The position numbers and the translations under genes are program-made. The notes beneath the pieces were generated by a model that did no database searches, had not been told where the DNA came from, and was given only the letters and a program-made list of their open reading frames with translations. From NCBI GenBank assembly GCA_947478535.1, contig CANJXD010000141.1, positions 1 through 11,402 of the forward strand: a stretch of DNA of 11,402 nt. Reading direction: 5' to 3'. Every line of letters begins with the position of its first letter. The first letter of the stretch is position 1. This DNA is from Acetobacteraceae bacterium. GTDB taxonomy: Bacteria > Pseudomonadota > Alphaproteobacteria > Acetobacterales > Acetobacteraceae. Positions 1 through 7,761 of the stretch are shown here, piece by piece.

Positions 1-167
1 CCGAGATGCTCGCCGAGCTTCGGCGCGATCAGCCGCGCGACGGTATCCGCGGCGCCACCGGGCGCGAAGCCCACCAGCAGGCGGATCGGCCGCGCGCCCT
101 GCGCGAAGGCCCGGCCGGCGATGACCACGGCGGGTGCCGCCAACGCGGCGCGACGGGAAAGAACCAT
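1..167 (-). CDS. Bug-family tripartite tricarboxylate transporter substrate-binding protein (N-terminal part only)
   Basis: Only the first 55 codons are present; the gene runs off the left edge. The translation opens with MVLSRRAALAAPAVVIAGRA, a basic start with twin Arg followed by a hydrophobic stretch. A likely signal-peptidase site is AFA|QG (about residue 22), so export is expected, by Sec or possibly Tat. The mature part starts with PIRLLVGFAPGGAADTVARL, the characteristic first ligand loop of Bug/TctC receptors (APGG followed two residues later by Asp). In that family the loop cradles a carboxylate group of the ligand. The ATG is well supported: AGGA at 176-179 lies 8 bases upstream and abuts the stop codon of the preceding receptor gene, only 11 bp away. 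It is therefore probably the last visible gene of the minus-strand operon, and it is not a copy of its neighbour. The ligand is unknown. No TctA/TctB permease gene is visible. Confidence 0.85.
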   Translation of the reverse strand, partial: MVLSRRAALAAPAVVIAGRAFAQGARPIRLLVGFAPGGAADTVARLIAPKLGEHL

Positions 168-178
168 GGTCCGTTTCC

Positions 179-1141
179 TCAACCCGCGGTGATGCGCTGG
201 GTGGTGATCAGGTTGCGCCACATCGCGAACTCCGCGCGCAGGGTGCGTTCGGACTCCGCCGTGCTGGTGAAGCGCACCTCGGCGCCGACACGCTCGAAGG
301 CCGTCGCCGTCTCCGGCCGCCGCAGCGCCACCTGCAAGGCCGCCTGCAGGGCAGCCACCGTCGCCGCCGGCGTGGCGGACGGCACGAAGACGCCAAGCCA
401 GAGATCGACGACGAAATCGGCAAAGCCCGCTTCCACCATGGTCGGCACATCGCGCAGGCTCGAAGGCCGCGTCGTGCCGGTGGTGGCGATGGCGCGGAGG
501 CGATTATCCGCGATCAGCCCGCGCGCGCCGGCGATGCTGCTGAAGGTGAAGGGCACGGCCCCCGACATGAGATCCGGCATCGCCGCCGCGATCCCGCGAT
601 AGGGAATGTGCGACGCATTGATCCCCGTCCGCAGGTTGAGCAATTCCCCCGCCAGATGCGGCGTCGTGCCCACCCCCGCCGAGGCGAAACTCAACTGCCC
701 CGGCCGCGCCCGGCCATGCGCCACCAGCTCCTGCATCGTGCTGAAGGGCTGGCTCGGCCCCGCCACGACGACGAGCGGGGAGGAACTGACGATCGACACA
801 CAGGTGAGGTCGCGGAACAGGTCATAGGGCACATTCGCCTGCAGGGACGGATTGATGACGATGGCGGGGTCCATCACCAGCGCCGTCGTGCCATCCGGCG
901 TCGATTTCGCGACATGCTCCGTGCCGATCATCCCGCCCGCGCCGGGGCGATTATCGGCAACCGTGGACATGCCGCCGGTCTCCGCCAGCGCCTGGCCCAG
1001 CACGCGGCCCAGCGTGTCCACCACCCCGCCCGGCGCATAGGGCAGCACGATCCGCAGCGGCCGCTGCTGCGCCATGGCTGGCGCCGCGGCCAAGCCGGCA
1101 AGGCCTGAAAGGAAGCTGGCGCGTGTAAAACCCTGTCGCAT
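179..1141 (-). CDS. Bug-family tripartite tricarboxylate transporter substrate-binding protein
   Basis: A complete 320-residue periplasmic receptor, the usual length for the Bug/TctC family. It has a Sec signal peptide (residues 1-24, site AMA|QQ), then RIVLPYAPGGVVDTLGR (30-46), the first ligand loop with PGG and the conserved Asp. DNRPGAGG (63-70) is the family's second hallmark. These receptors bind a carboxylate-bearing small molecule and hand it to a TctA/TctB permease, or act as sensors when no permease is linked. Neither permease gene is visible here. The ATG start is preceded by GGGGG at 1149-1153, 7 bases upstream. It lies 69 bp downstream of the coxG-like gene on the same strand. 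I see no clear terminator or promoter in that gap, so it may be read from the upstream operon. The ligand could be the catabolic substrate of the hydroxylases, but this rests on position only. Confidence 0.93.
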   Translation of the reverse strand: MRQGFTRASFLSGLAGLAAAPAMAQQRPLRIVLPYAPGGVVDTLGRVLGQALAETGGMSTVADNRPGAGGMIGTEHVAKSTPDGTTALVMDPAIVINPSLQANVPYDLFRDLTCVSIVSSSPLVVVAGPSQPFSTMQELVAHGRARPGQLSFASAGVGTTPHLAGELLNLRTGINASHIPYRGIAAAMPDLMSGAVPFTFSSIAGARGLIADNRLRAIATTGTTRPSSLRDVPTMVEAGFADFVVDLWLGVFVPSATPAATVAALQAALQVALRRPETATAFERVGAEVRFTSTAESERTLRAEFAMWRNLITTQRITAG

Positions 1142-1210
1142 ATCGAAGCCCCCGAAGATGTGTTGCCGAACCCCTGTTTCTTCTTGCTGGCAGTGCCGTG
1201 TGGAAGGCCG
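1142..1210 (-). other. Intergenic gap between coxG-like gene and Bug receptor
   Basis: This 69-base spacer is the only sizeable break in the minus-strand gene run. It contains the purine-rich ribosome binding site of the receptor gene (GGGGG at 1149-1153). I see no strong hairpin followed by a T tract and no convincing -35/-10 pair, so read-through from the hydroxylase operon is the simplest reading. A weak internal promoter cannot be excluded. Confidence 0.5.
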
Positions 1211-1777
1211 TCAGCCTCGCCCGAAAACCCTGCGCAGCCAACCGAGAAGGACTCGCCAGATCAGCCCGAAGCCGCCGATCGGCGTGACCACCGGCGCTGG
1301 CGCCGCGGCCTGCATGGCCGGGGCGTCGCGCGCGATCATCGCGCGCAGCGCCTCGGAGAATTGCCCGATCAGCTCCGACGCCACCGCCTGGATGATACCC
1401 GCGCCACGGCCATACTGCGCAACGGCACCGGACAGGGTCAGATCCGTCGAGATATCGACGCGCGTGCCCCCCGGCACTGGCACCAGCGCGAAGGCCACCA
1501 CGGCATTCGCCCCGCCGCGCCCCTTCTGGTCCGTGCCCTGCGCCTTCACCCGCGCCATCAGCGCGGCATCATCCTTCTCCTCGAACCGCGCCGTGCCCGC
1601 GAAACTCAGCGCGACGGGGCCGAGCTTGACGGCGACCTTGCCCTTGAAGCTCCGCTCATCCAGCACTTCTGTCAGCTCGGCACCCGGCATGCAGGGTGCG
1701 ATGCGCCGCACATCCTGCAGCAGCGCCCAGGCATCCCCCGGTGGAAGCGGCACTTCGAAGCTGTTGTCGAACTTCAT
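1211..1777 (-). CDS. coxG: CoxG-like SRPBCC protein with C-terminal membrane anchor
   Basis: A protein of 188 residues. Residues 1 to about 150 match the CoxG branch of the SRPBCC (START-like) fold: MKFDNSFEVPLPPGDAWALL at the start, CMPGAEL (29-35, the family's PG-containing motif), and GRGAGII (123-129) before the long C-terminal helix. An Ala/Pro linker (about 157-163) leads to a hydrophobic tail with terminal Arg residues (165-188, GLIWRVLLGWLRRVFGRG), which looks like a membrane-binding anchor. In carboxydotrophs CoxG links CO dehydrogenase to the membrane; recent work on the mycobacterial protein describes it as a carrier of menaquinone. By analogy this protein may pass hydroxylase electrons to the quinone pool. 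Its ATG overlaps the stop of the upstream molybdopterin subunit (ATGA, 1774-1777), implying translational coupling. The symbol denotes family resemblance, not a CO-linked role. Confidence 0.88.
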   Translation of the reverse strand: MKFDNSFEVPLPPGDAWALLQDVRRIAPCMPGAELTEVLDERSFKGKVAVKLGPVALSFAGTARFEEKDDAALMARVKAQGTDQKGRGGANAVVAFALVPVPGGTRVDISTDLTLSGAVAQYGRGAGIIQAVASELIGQFSEALRAMIARDAPAMQAAAPAPVVTPIGGFGLIWRVLLGWLRRVFGRG

Positions 1778-4119
1778 CGCCCAGCTTCCCCCAATGCGGC
1801 ATCCCCCAATATCGCCGCCACCACATCATGCGGCGCGATCGGCACGCGGTTCATCCGTGCGCCGAAGGACGACAGCGCATCCTCCACCGCGGAGGCAATC
1901 GCCGCTGCCACTGGGATGACCCCTGACTCCCCCACGCCCTTGATGCCCAGTGGGTTGAGCGGCGTCGGGCTTTCCAGATGGCCAATGGAAATCTCCACCG
2001 GCATCTCTGTCGCACTCACCAGCAGATACTCCGCCAGATTCGTGGTCACGGGCTGCGCCTGGTCATCGAAGCCCATCCATTCGAACAGCGCATTGCCGAT
2101 GCCATGCGCGATGCCGCCCAGCACCTGGCCCTCGACGATCTGCGGATGCAGCGCGCGGCCGCAATCATGCACGAAGCTCATACGCCGGATGGTGACGGCG
2201 CCGGTCCCGGCATCCACCTCCACCTCCGCGACGCAACTCCCATTGGCGTAGGTCATGGGGTCGATCACCACCTCCTCCGCCGCCGCGATGCCGGCCTTGC
2301 CGCCGGGTAGCGCGAAGCCCGGCAGGCCCGCCGCCGCGCGCGCCACCTCCGCCAGTGTCACCTGCAAACCCGTGCCCTTCACGCGCACGGCGCGCCCCTC
2401 GATCTCGAGGTCGGCTTCCGAGGCTTCCAGCAGCGTCGCCGCCACCTGCAACACGCGGTCGCGCACCTTGATGGAGGCGACATGCGCTGATGTGCCCGCC
2501 ATCACCGCCTGCCGGCTGTTGAAGCCGCCAAGACCCAGCGGAGAGGTCGCGGTATCGCCCGCCGAGACCTCCACATTCGCCATCTCGCCGCCCAGCTGTT
2601 CCGCGACGAGCTGCGCCAGCATCGTGCGCGTGCCCTGCCCCATCGCCGCCGCGCCGGTGGCGACGAAGATGCGCCCCGAAGGCTCGACGCGGACCGAGAC
2701 ATGCTCGAATGGCCCGCGTCCCGTGCCCTCGACATAGTTGGCGACACCGATGCCGAGATACCGCCCCGCCACCTTTGCCGCCGCCTGGCGTTCAGCAAAA
2801 CCGTCCCATTCCGCACGCGCCAGCGCATCGGCCATGCACCGGGGATAATCGCCGGAATCCAGCACCACCTGCATGCCGCCGCGTGTCTTCAGCGGCGTCG
2901 CATAGGGCATGGCCGCGGCGGGCACGAGGTTGCGCCGCCTTATCTCCGCGCGGTCCATGCCCAGCGCCTGCGCCGCACGGTCCAGCAGCCTTTCCATCGC
3001 GAAGACGCCCTGCGGCTGGCCCGCGCCACGGATCGGCGTGACCGGCACCTTGTTCGTCACGGCGGACCGGGATCGGATGCGATAGGCCGGCACGATATAG
3101 GCGAGCGGCATGGCGGAGACCGCGCCATAGGCCACGTTCAGCCCGCGCGCCGTCCAGGCGCCGTGATCGTGGATCATCTCGCCCCGCACGCCCAGGATGC
3201 GCCCTTCCGCATCCACCGCGAGCTCGACATTCCAGACCTGGTCGCGCTCCTGCGTCGCGGCGATGAAATGCTCCCGCCGATCCTCGATCCATTTCACGGG
3301 CAGGCCCAGCAGCCGCGCCGCCGCCGCCACCGCCGCTTCCTCGGGATAGAAGACGAGCTTCGGCCCGAAGCCGCCACCGACATCCGGCGTCGCGACCCGC
3401 ACGCGGTCCTCCGCCAAGCCGAGTATGTCGCACAGCATCCGCCGCGCGACATGCGGCGTCTGCGTGCTGGACCAGACCGTGAGCTTGTCCTCGACCGTAT
3501 CGGGAATCGCGACGAGGCCGCGGCATTCCATGGAATGCGCGACGCCGCGATGCTGCGACAGCACTTCCCGCACCACCACCGCCGCGCCCGCGAAGGCGGC
3601 GTCTGGATCCCCGAAGCCCAGCGTAAAATCGCCGACGAGATTATGCGGCGCGCCCTGATGCGCGGTGGGCGAGCCCGGCTCCAGCGCCGCCACGCAATCC
3701 GCCACGGCGTCGAGGGGATCATACTCCACCTCCACCAGCGCCAGCGCATCCTCGGCGAGGTAGCGATCCTCCGCGACGATGATCGCCACGGCCTCACCGA
3801 CATGCACGACCTCGGTCTCCGCCAGCACGGGCCGGTCCAGGGTCTGCCGGAAGGCGGGGCTCGGCAGCGCCACCTTGAGGCGCGTCTCGGCCAGTAAGGG
3901 GTTGAGATCGGCCGCCGTCAGCACCAGCCGCACGCCGGGCATGGCGCGTGCCGCGCTCGCATCGATGGACCGGATCGCCGCATGGGCGAAAGGCGCGCGC
4001 AGGAAGGCCGCGTGCAGCGTACCGGCGGGGCGGATGTCATCGACGAAGCGCGCGCGCCCTGTCAGCAGCGGCGGGTCTTCCAGCCGCGGCACGTCGCGGA
4101 AGGCGGTGCGCGTCGTCAT
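1774..4119 (-). CDS. Molybdenum hydroxylase large (molybdopterin-binding) subunit, cassette A
   Basis: A complete 781-residue large subunit of the xanthine dehydrogenase/CoxL family, close to the usual 770-800. The order is PRLEDPPLLTG at 11-21, the a/b hammerhead domain to about 140, and the GGGFG Moco loop at 248-252. The active-site loop TPIRGAGQPQG lies at 361-371, MGQGT at 493-497, and GVGESG at 728-733 with the catalytic Glu at 731. The family hydroxylates a C-H position with water and passes electrons through the small and medium subunits. The active-site loop lacks the AYxCSFR Cys motif of true (form I) CO dehydrogenase. It is nearer the AYRGAGR type but has Gln in place of the final Arg and Pro-Ile before the Arg. 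CO oxidation is therefore unlikely and the substrate is unknown. There is no signal peptide, so it is cytoplasmic. It overlaps the 2Fe-2S gene by ATGA upstream and coxG by ATGA downstream. Confidence 0.95.
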   Translation of the reverse strand: MTTRTAFRDVPRLEDPPLLTGRARFVDDIRPAGTLHAAFLRAPFAHAAIRSIDASAARAMPGVRLVLTAADLNPLLAETRLKVALPSPAFRQTLDRPVLAETEVVHVGEAVAIIVAEDRYLAEDALALVEVEYDPLDAVADCVAALEPGSPTAHQGAPHNLVGDFTLGFGDPDAAFAGAAVVVREVLSQHRGVAHSMECRGLVAIPDTVEDKLTVWSSTQTPHVARRMLCDILGLAEDRVRVATPDVGGGFGPKLVFYPEEAAVAAAARLLGLPVKWIEDRREHFIAATQERDQVWNVELAVDAEGRILGVRGEMIHDHGAWTARGLNVAYGAVSAMPLAYIVPAYRIRSRSAVTNKVPVTPIRGAGQPQGVFAMERLLDRAAQALGMDRAEIRRRNLVPAAAMPYATPLKTRGGMQVVLDSGDYPRCMADALARAEWDGFAERQAAAKVAGRYLGIGVANYVEGTGRGPFEHVSVRVEPSGRIFVATGAAAMGQGTRTMLAQLVAEQLGGEMANVEVSAGDTATSPLGLGGFNSRQAVMAGTSAHVASIKVRDRVLQVAATLLEASEADLEIEGRAVRVKGTGLQVTLAEVARAAAGLPGFALPGGKAGIAAAEEVVIDPMTYANGSCVAEVEVDAGTGAVTIRRMSFVHDCGRALHPQIVEGQVLGGIAHGIGNALFEWMGFDDQAQPVTTNLAEYLLVSATEMPVEISIGHLESPTPLNPLGIKGVGESGVIPVAAAIASAVEDALSSFGARMNRVPIAPHDVVAAILGDAALGEAGR

Positions 4120-4613
4120 GCCGCACCCCGCATCACCGCGGCGGCTTCGAGCGTGGCGGCGATGATCGGCTCATACCCCGTGCATCGGCAGAGATTTCCC
4201 GAGATCGCGACGCGCACCGCATCGGCGCTCGGGTCGGGAACCTCGCGGAGAAATTCCAGCAGCGTCGTCAGCATCCCCGGCGTGCAGAAGCCGCATTGCA
4301 GGGCGTGGTGCTTCGCGAAAGCGGTCTGCAAGGGATGCAGCGTCACGGCATCGGGCGCGATGCCTTCCACCGTCGTCACCGCGCGTCCTTCCGCCTGCAC
4401 CGCCAGCATCAGGCAGGCGCGCACGGCCGCGCCATCCACCAGCACCGTGCAGGCCCCGCAGACGCCATGCTCGCAACCGAGATGCGTGCCGGTCAGGCCC
4501 AGGTCGTGCCGCAGGTAATCCGCCAGTGTCCGCCGCACCGAAATCATCGCCGCGCGCGGCGTGCCGTTCACCACGCAGGCAACGCTGCGCTCCAGGCTCC
4601 GATCCCCGCTCAT
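4116..4613 (-). CDS. Molybdenum hydroxylase 2Fe-2S small subunit, cassette A
   Basis: A 165-residue iron-sulfur subunit of CoxS/XDH type. The plant-ferredoxin-like N domain binds the first cluster with Cys 47, 52, 55 (GCEHGVCGAC) and 67. The C-terminal helical domain binds the second cluster with Cys 107 and 110 (QCGFCTPG) and Cys 142 and 144 (LCRCTGY). All eight ligands are present. It relays electrons from the molybdopterin centre to FAD. The N-terminus has about 10 more residues before the ferredoxin fold than the cassette B copy has before its own. The start at 4613 is supported by the ATGA overlap with the FAD-subunit stop (4610-4613), and the stop overlaps the large-subunit start (4116-4119). 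It ends in MRGAA, exactly as the cassette B small subunit does, which suggests common ancestry of the two cassettes. Confidence 0.96.
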   Translation of the reverse strand: MSGDRSLERSVACVVNGTPRAAMISVRRTLADYLRHDLGLTGTHLGCEHGVCGACTVLVDGAAVRACLMLAVQAEGRAVTTVEGIAPDAVTLHPLQTAFAKHHALQCGFCTPGMLTTLLEFLREVPDPSADAVRVAISGNLCRCTGYEPIIAATLEAAAVMRGAA

Positions 4614-5473
4614 GCCCGCCCCATCCGCGATGCCGCCGTGACCAGCGCGCGGCCCAGCAGCACGCCGGCGAGGTGCCGTCGATACCAGGCTGGCACCAGC
4701 GCATCCTCCATCGGTTCGAGTGCCTTCGTCGCCGCGACGGCGCCCGCGAAATCCCCAGGCATCGCGCCGCGCAGCGCGGCTTCGGCCTCTGGCAGCCGCA
4801 CCGGCACCGCGCCAACGCCGCCGAGTGCGACGCGCGCCGCGGCAATCCGCCCCGCCGCATCCGGCACCAGCACGATGGCAACCGAGGCAATGGCGAAATC
4901 GCCATGCCGCCGCGCGAACTCAAGAAAGCAGGTCCCCGCCCCCGCTGGCAGCGCCGGCACCCGCACCGCCACCACCAATTCGTCAGTCTCGATCCCCGGC
5001 GTCATGTATCCCTGCGCGAAATCGGGAAATGGCAGTTCGCGCCGGCCTTTCGGCCCCGCCACGATCACCACGGCCTCCATCACCGCCGCCACCAGCGGCA
5101 ACTCCGCCGCGGGGTCGAGGTGACAGAGCGAACCACCGATCGTCCCGCGATTGCGCGTCTGCCGATGCCCCACCTCCGCCAGCGCCTCCACCATCAGGGG
5201 GCAGCGACGCGCGATCTCGGGATGGCGTTCCAGCACCCGTTGCCGCGCCATGGCGCCGATCAACAGCGTGCCATCCGCCTCCACCGTCACGCCATCGATC
5301 CCGGCGATGCGGTTGAGGTCCACCAGATGGTCCGGCTGCGCGAAGCGCATGTTGAGCATCGGCATCATGGATTGCCCGCCCGCCAGCGGCCGCGCATTCG
5401 GCAGCGAAGCCAGCAGCGCGATCGCCTCCTCCAGCGTCGCCGGATCATGATAGGCGAAGGCGGGTGGTTTCAT
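4610..5473 (-). CDS. Molybdenum hydroxylase FAD-binding medium subunit, cassette A
   Basis: A 287-residue CoxM-type flavin subunit, typical in length. It starts MKPPAFAYHDPATLEEAI, the usual family N-terminus. The two FAD-contacting motifs are AGGQSMMPML (31-40) and TIGGSLCHLDPAAELP (111-126). There is no Cys-rich insertion of the kind that carries an extra 4Fe-4S cluster in 4-hydroxybenzoyl-CoA reductase, so reductase-type chemistry is not indicated. It takes electrons from the 2Fe-2S subunit and delivers them to an acceptor, possibly quinone through the CoxG-like protein. The ATG overlaps the stop of the cassette B large subunit by ATGA at 5470-5473, joining the two cassettes without a gap. 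The stop likewise overlaps the small-subunit start (4610-4613). Confidence 0.95.
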   Translation of the reverse strand: MKPPAFAYHDPATLEEAIALLASLPNARPLAGGQSMMPMLNMRFAQPDHLVDLNRIAGIDGVTVEADGTLLIGAMARQRVLERHPEIARRCPLMVEALAEVGHRQTRNRGTIGGSLCHLDPAAELPLVAAVMEAVVIVAGPKGRRELPFPDFAQGYMTPGIETDELVVAVRVPALPAGAGTCFLEFARRHGDFAIASVAIVLVPDAAGRIAAARVALGGVGAVPVRLPEAEAALRGAMPGDFAGAVAATKALEPMEDALVPAWYRRHLAGVLLGRALVTAASRMGRA

Positions 5474-7761
5474 GCGTCGAAGGCCCCCATCATCCGCAGC
5501 ACCTCGCGCGGCGTCACCGGCAGGCGCGTGACCAATCCCTGCCCACCAAGCGCATCATCGATGGCCGAGGCAATGGCAGCCCCCACGGCATTCGTGCCGC
5601 CCTCCCCCGCGCCCTTCACGCCCAACGGGTTGAGCGGGCTGGGCGCATCCTCCGTCACCAGGATATCCAGCGGCGGCATCTCCGCGATGGTCGGCATCAG
5701 GTAGTCCGCGAAGGTGGTGGACAGCGGCTGGCCGCGTTCATCATAGCGGAATTCCTCGAACAGCGCGCCGCCGAGGCCCTGCGCGAAACCGCCGGCGATC
5801 TGCCCTTCCACCAGCATCGGATTGACCGCCCGCCCGACATCATAGGCCACGAGATACTGCTCCACCGTCACCGCGCCCGTCAGCCTGTCCAGCGCCACCT
5901 GCGCGAAGTGCACGCCATAGGGGTAGGTCATGTGGTCCGAATGGAACCAGCCCTCCGTCGTCAGCCCCGGCACAGCGCGTGCCCGGGACAGCGCAGTCCC
6001 CGCCGCCAGCGCGCGCGCGACATCGCCGATCGGCATGACCGCCTCCGCGCCCCGGCACACCATGCCGTCGCGGATGGAAAGCTGATCCTTCGTCGTCTGC
6101 AACAGCGTGGCCGCCGTCTCCAGCGCCAACTCCCGCAACGCCAGCCCCGCCAGATGCGTGGCCGAGCCCGACATCACGGTGACGCGGGAGGCATGCGCGC
6201 CGGAGCCGAATTCGATCCGGTTCGTCTGCCCCTTCACGACACGCACGCGCCGATAATCGACGCCCAGCGCATCCGCCGCGATCTGCGCGAGCGCCGTCTC
6301 CACGCCCTGGCCGACCGAGGCCGCACCGGTGACAAGTTCCACGGTGCCGGTCGGATCGACGCTGATCCGCACGCCGTCGGAAGGCCCGAGCCCACTCTTC
6401 TCCACGAAGAAGCCGAGGCCGAGCCCGACGCATTCCCCCGCCTCGCGGCGCCGCGCGACATCGGCGAGGCGCCCGTCCCAGCCAAAGCGCGCCAGAGCCT
6501 TGTCCAGCAGCGCGAGATAGTCCCCGGAATCCAGCACCACATCCGTGCCGAGCGCATCGAGTGGCCGCGCATAGGGCATCGCCGACAGCGGCACGAAATT
6601 CCGCCGCCTGACCTCGACCCGGTCAATGCCCAGTCGCGCGGCGATGGCATCCATCAGGCGCTCCCGCACGAAGGTGCCCTCATACCGCCCGGGGGATCGA
6701 TAGGTGGCGGCTGGCGTCTTGTTGGTCAGCCGGAAATGCCCCGTCGCGCGATAGGCCGGCACGATGTAGGGGCCCAGCAGCAGCCCCGCCGACATATCCG
6801 CCACCCGCGCGCCATGCGTCCGCACATAGGCGCCCTGGTCGTGGAAGAAGACATTGTCGATCGCCAGCAGCCGCCCTTCCGCATCCACCGCCGCGCGCAG
6901 CCGATGGCGCTGTTCCCGCGAATGATTGGTGGCGACCAGGTGTTCCCGACGATCCTCGATCCACTTCACCGGCCGCGCGAGGCGCAGCGCCGCAAGGCAG
7001 ACCAGAAGATCCTCCGGATACAATTCCCCCCTTACGCCGAAGCCGCCGCCGACATGGCCCTCGAACAGATGCACGGAAGTCGGCGAGCGCCCGAGCAGCC
7101 GCGCGATCTCATCGCGGTTCCAGTGCTGCTTCTTCGCGGTGCCGTGCAGTTCCAGCGTATCGGTCGAGGTGTCGTAGCGGGCGATGGCGCCGCGCGTTTC
7201 CAGCGGCACGCCGGAATGGCGGCCGATGGACAGGTCCAGTTCCAGCACAGCCTGCGCGCCAGAGAAGGCCGCCTCGATATCCCCATAGCCCTTGCGGATG
7301 ATGGCGGGTTCCGTGCCATGCGTCGCATCGAAATCCCGCGGCGCCGCCGCGGCATCGAGCAGGACAGGCAGTTCCTCAAGCTCCACCAGAACCAGATCCG
7401 CCGCATCCTCCGCCACCGCCGCATCCTCGGCGAAGATCACGGCGACGGGTTCACCGACATAGCGCACACGGCCGCGCGCCAGGATCGGCTGGCAATAGGG
7501 CTCCAGCCCCTTCAGCTTCGTCGCGCGGAAGGGAATGGGCGGGATGGTCGCGACATCCTCCCCCGTCCAGGCCGCGACGACGCCCGGCAGCGCGAGAGCG
7601 GCGGAGACATCGACGCCCACCAGCCGCGCATGGGCCATTTCAGCCCGCACGACGCGCATATGCAGCTGCCGCACGAAGTTGATATCCGCGGCGAAGGCGC
7701 CCTGCCCGCGCAGCAGCGGCGGGTCCTCCAGCCGCGGCACGGATTGCCCGATGATGCTCAT
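5470..7761 (-). CDS. Molybdenum hydroxylase large (molybdopterin-binding) subunit, cassette B
   Basis: A 763-residue large subunit of the xanthine dehydrogenase/CoxL family. I place the start at 7761, not at the in-frame codon at 8028. It gives MSIIGQSVPRLEDPPLL, the family N-terminus, and makes an ATGA overlap with the 2Fe-2S gene (7758-7761); the longer version would read 267 bases into that gene. Motifs are GGGFG at 238-242, the active-site loop AATYRSPGRYEG at 351-362, VGQG at 483-486 and GAGEGG at 717-722 with the catalytic Glu at 720. The loop (YRSPGR) differs both from the CO dehydrogenase Cys motif and from the IRGAGQ loop of cassette A. The two enzymes therefore probably act on different substrates or different positions. 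It is cytoplasmic, with no signal peptide. The substrate is unknown. Confidence 0.94.
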   Translation of the reverse strand: MSIIGQSVPRLEDPPLLRGQGAFAADINFVRQLHMRVVRAEMAHARLVGVDVSAALALPGVVAAWTGEDVATIPPIPFRATKLKGLEPYCQPILARGRVRYVGEPVAVIFAEDAAVAEDAADLVLVELEELPVLLDAAAAPRDFDATHGTEPAIIRKGYGDIEAAFSGAQAVLELDLSIGRHSGVPLETRGAIARYDTSTDTLELHGTAKKQHWNRDEIARLLGRSPTSVHLFEGHVGGGFGVRGELYPEDLLVCLAALRLARPVKWIEDRREHLVATNHSREQRHRLRAAVDAEGRLLAIDNVFFHDQGAYVRTHGARVADMSAGLLLGPYIVPAYRATGHFRLTNKTPAATYRSPGRYEGTFVRERLMDAIAARLGIDRVEVRRRNFVPLSAMPYARPLDALGTDVVLDSGDYLALLDKALARFGWDGRLADVARRREAGECVGLGLGFFVEKSGLGPSDGVRISVDPTGTVELVTGAASVGQGVETALAQIAADALGVDYRRVRVVKGQTNRIEFGSGAHASRVTVMSGSATHLAGLALRELALETAATLLQTTKDQLSIRDGMVCRGAEAVMPIGDVARALAAGTALSRARAVPGLTTEGWFHSDHMTYPYGVHFAQVALDRLTGAVTVEQYLVAYDVGRAVNPMLVEGQIAGGFAQGLGGALFEEFRYDERGQPLSTTFADYLMPTIAEMPPLDILVTEDAPSPLNPLGVKGAGEGGTNAVGAAIASAIDDALGGQGLVTRLPVTPREVLRMMGAFDA

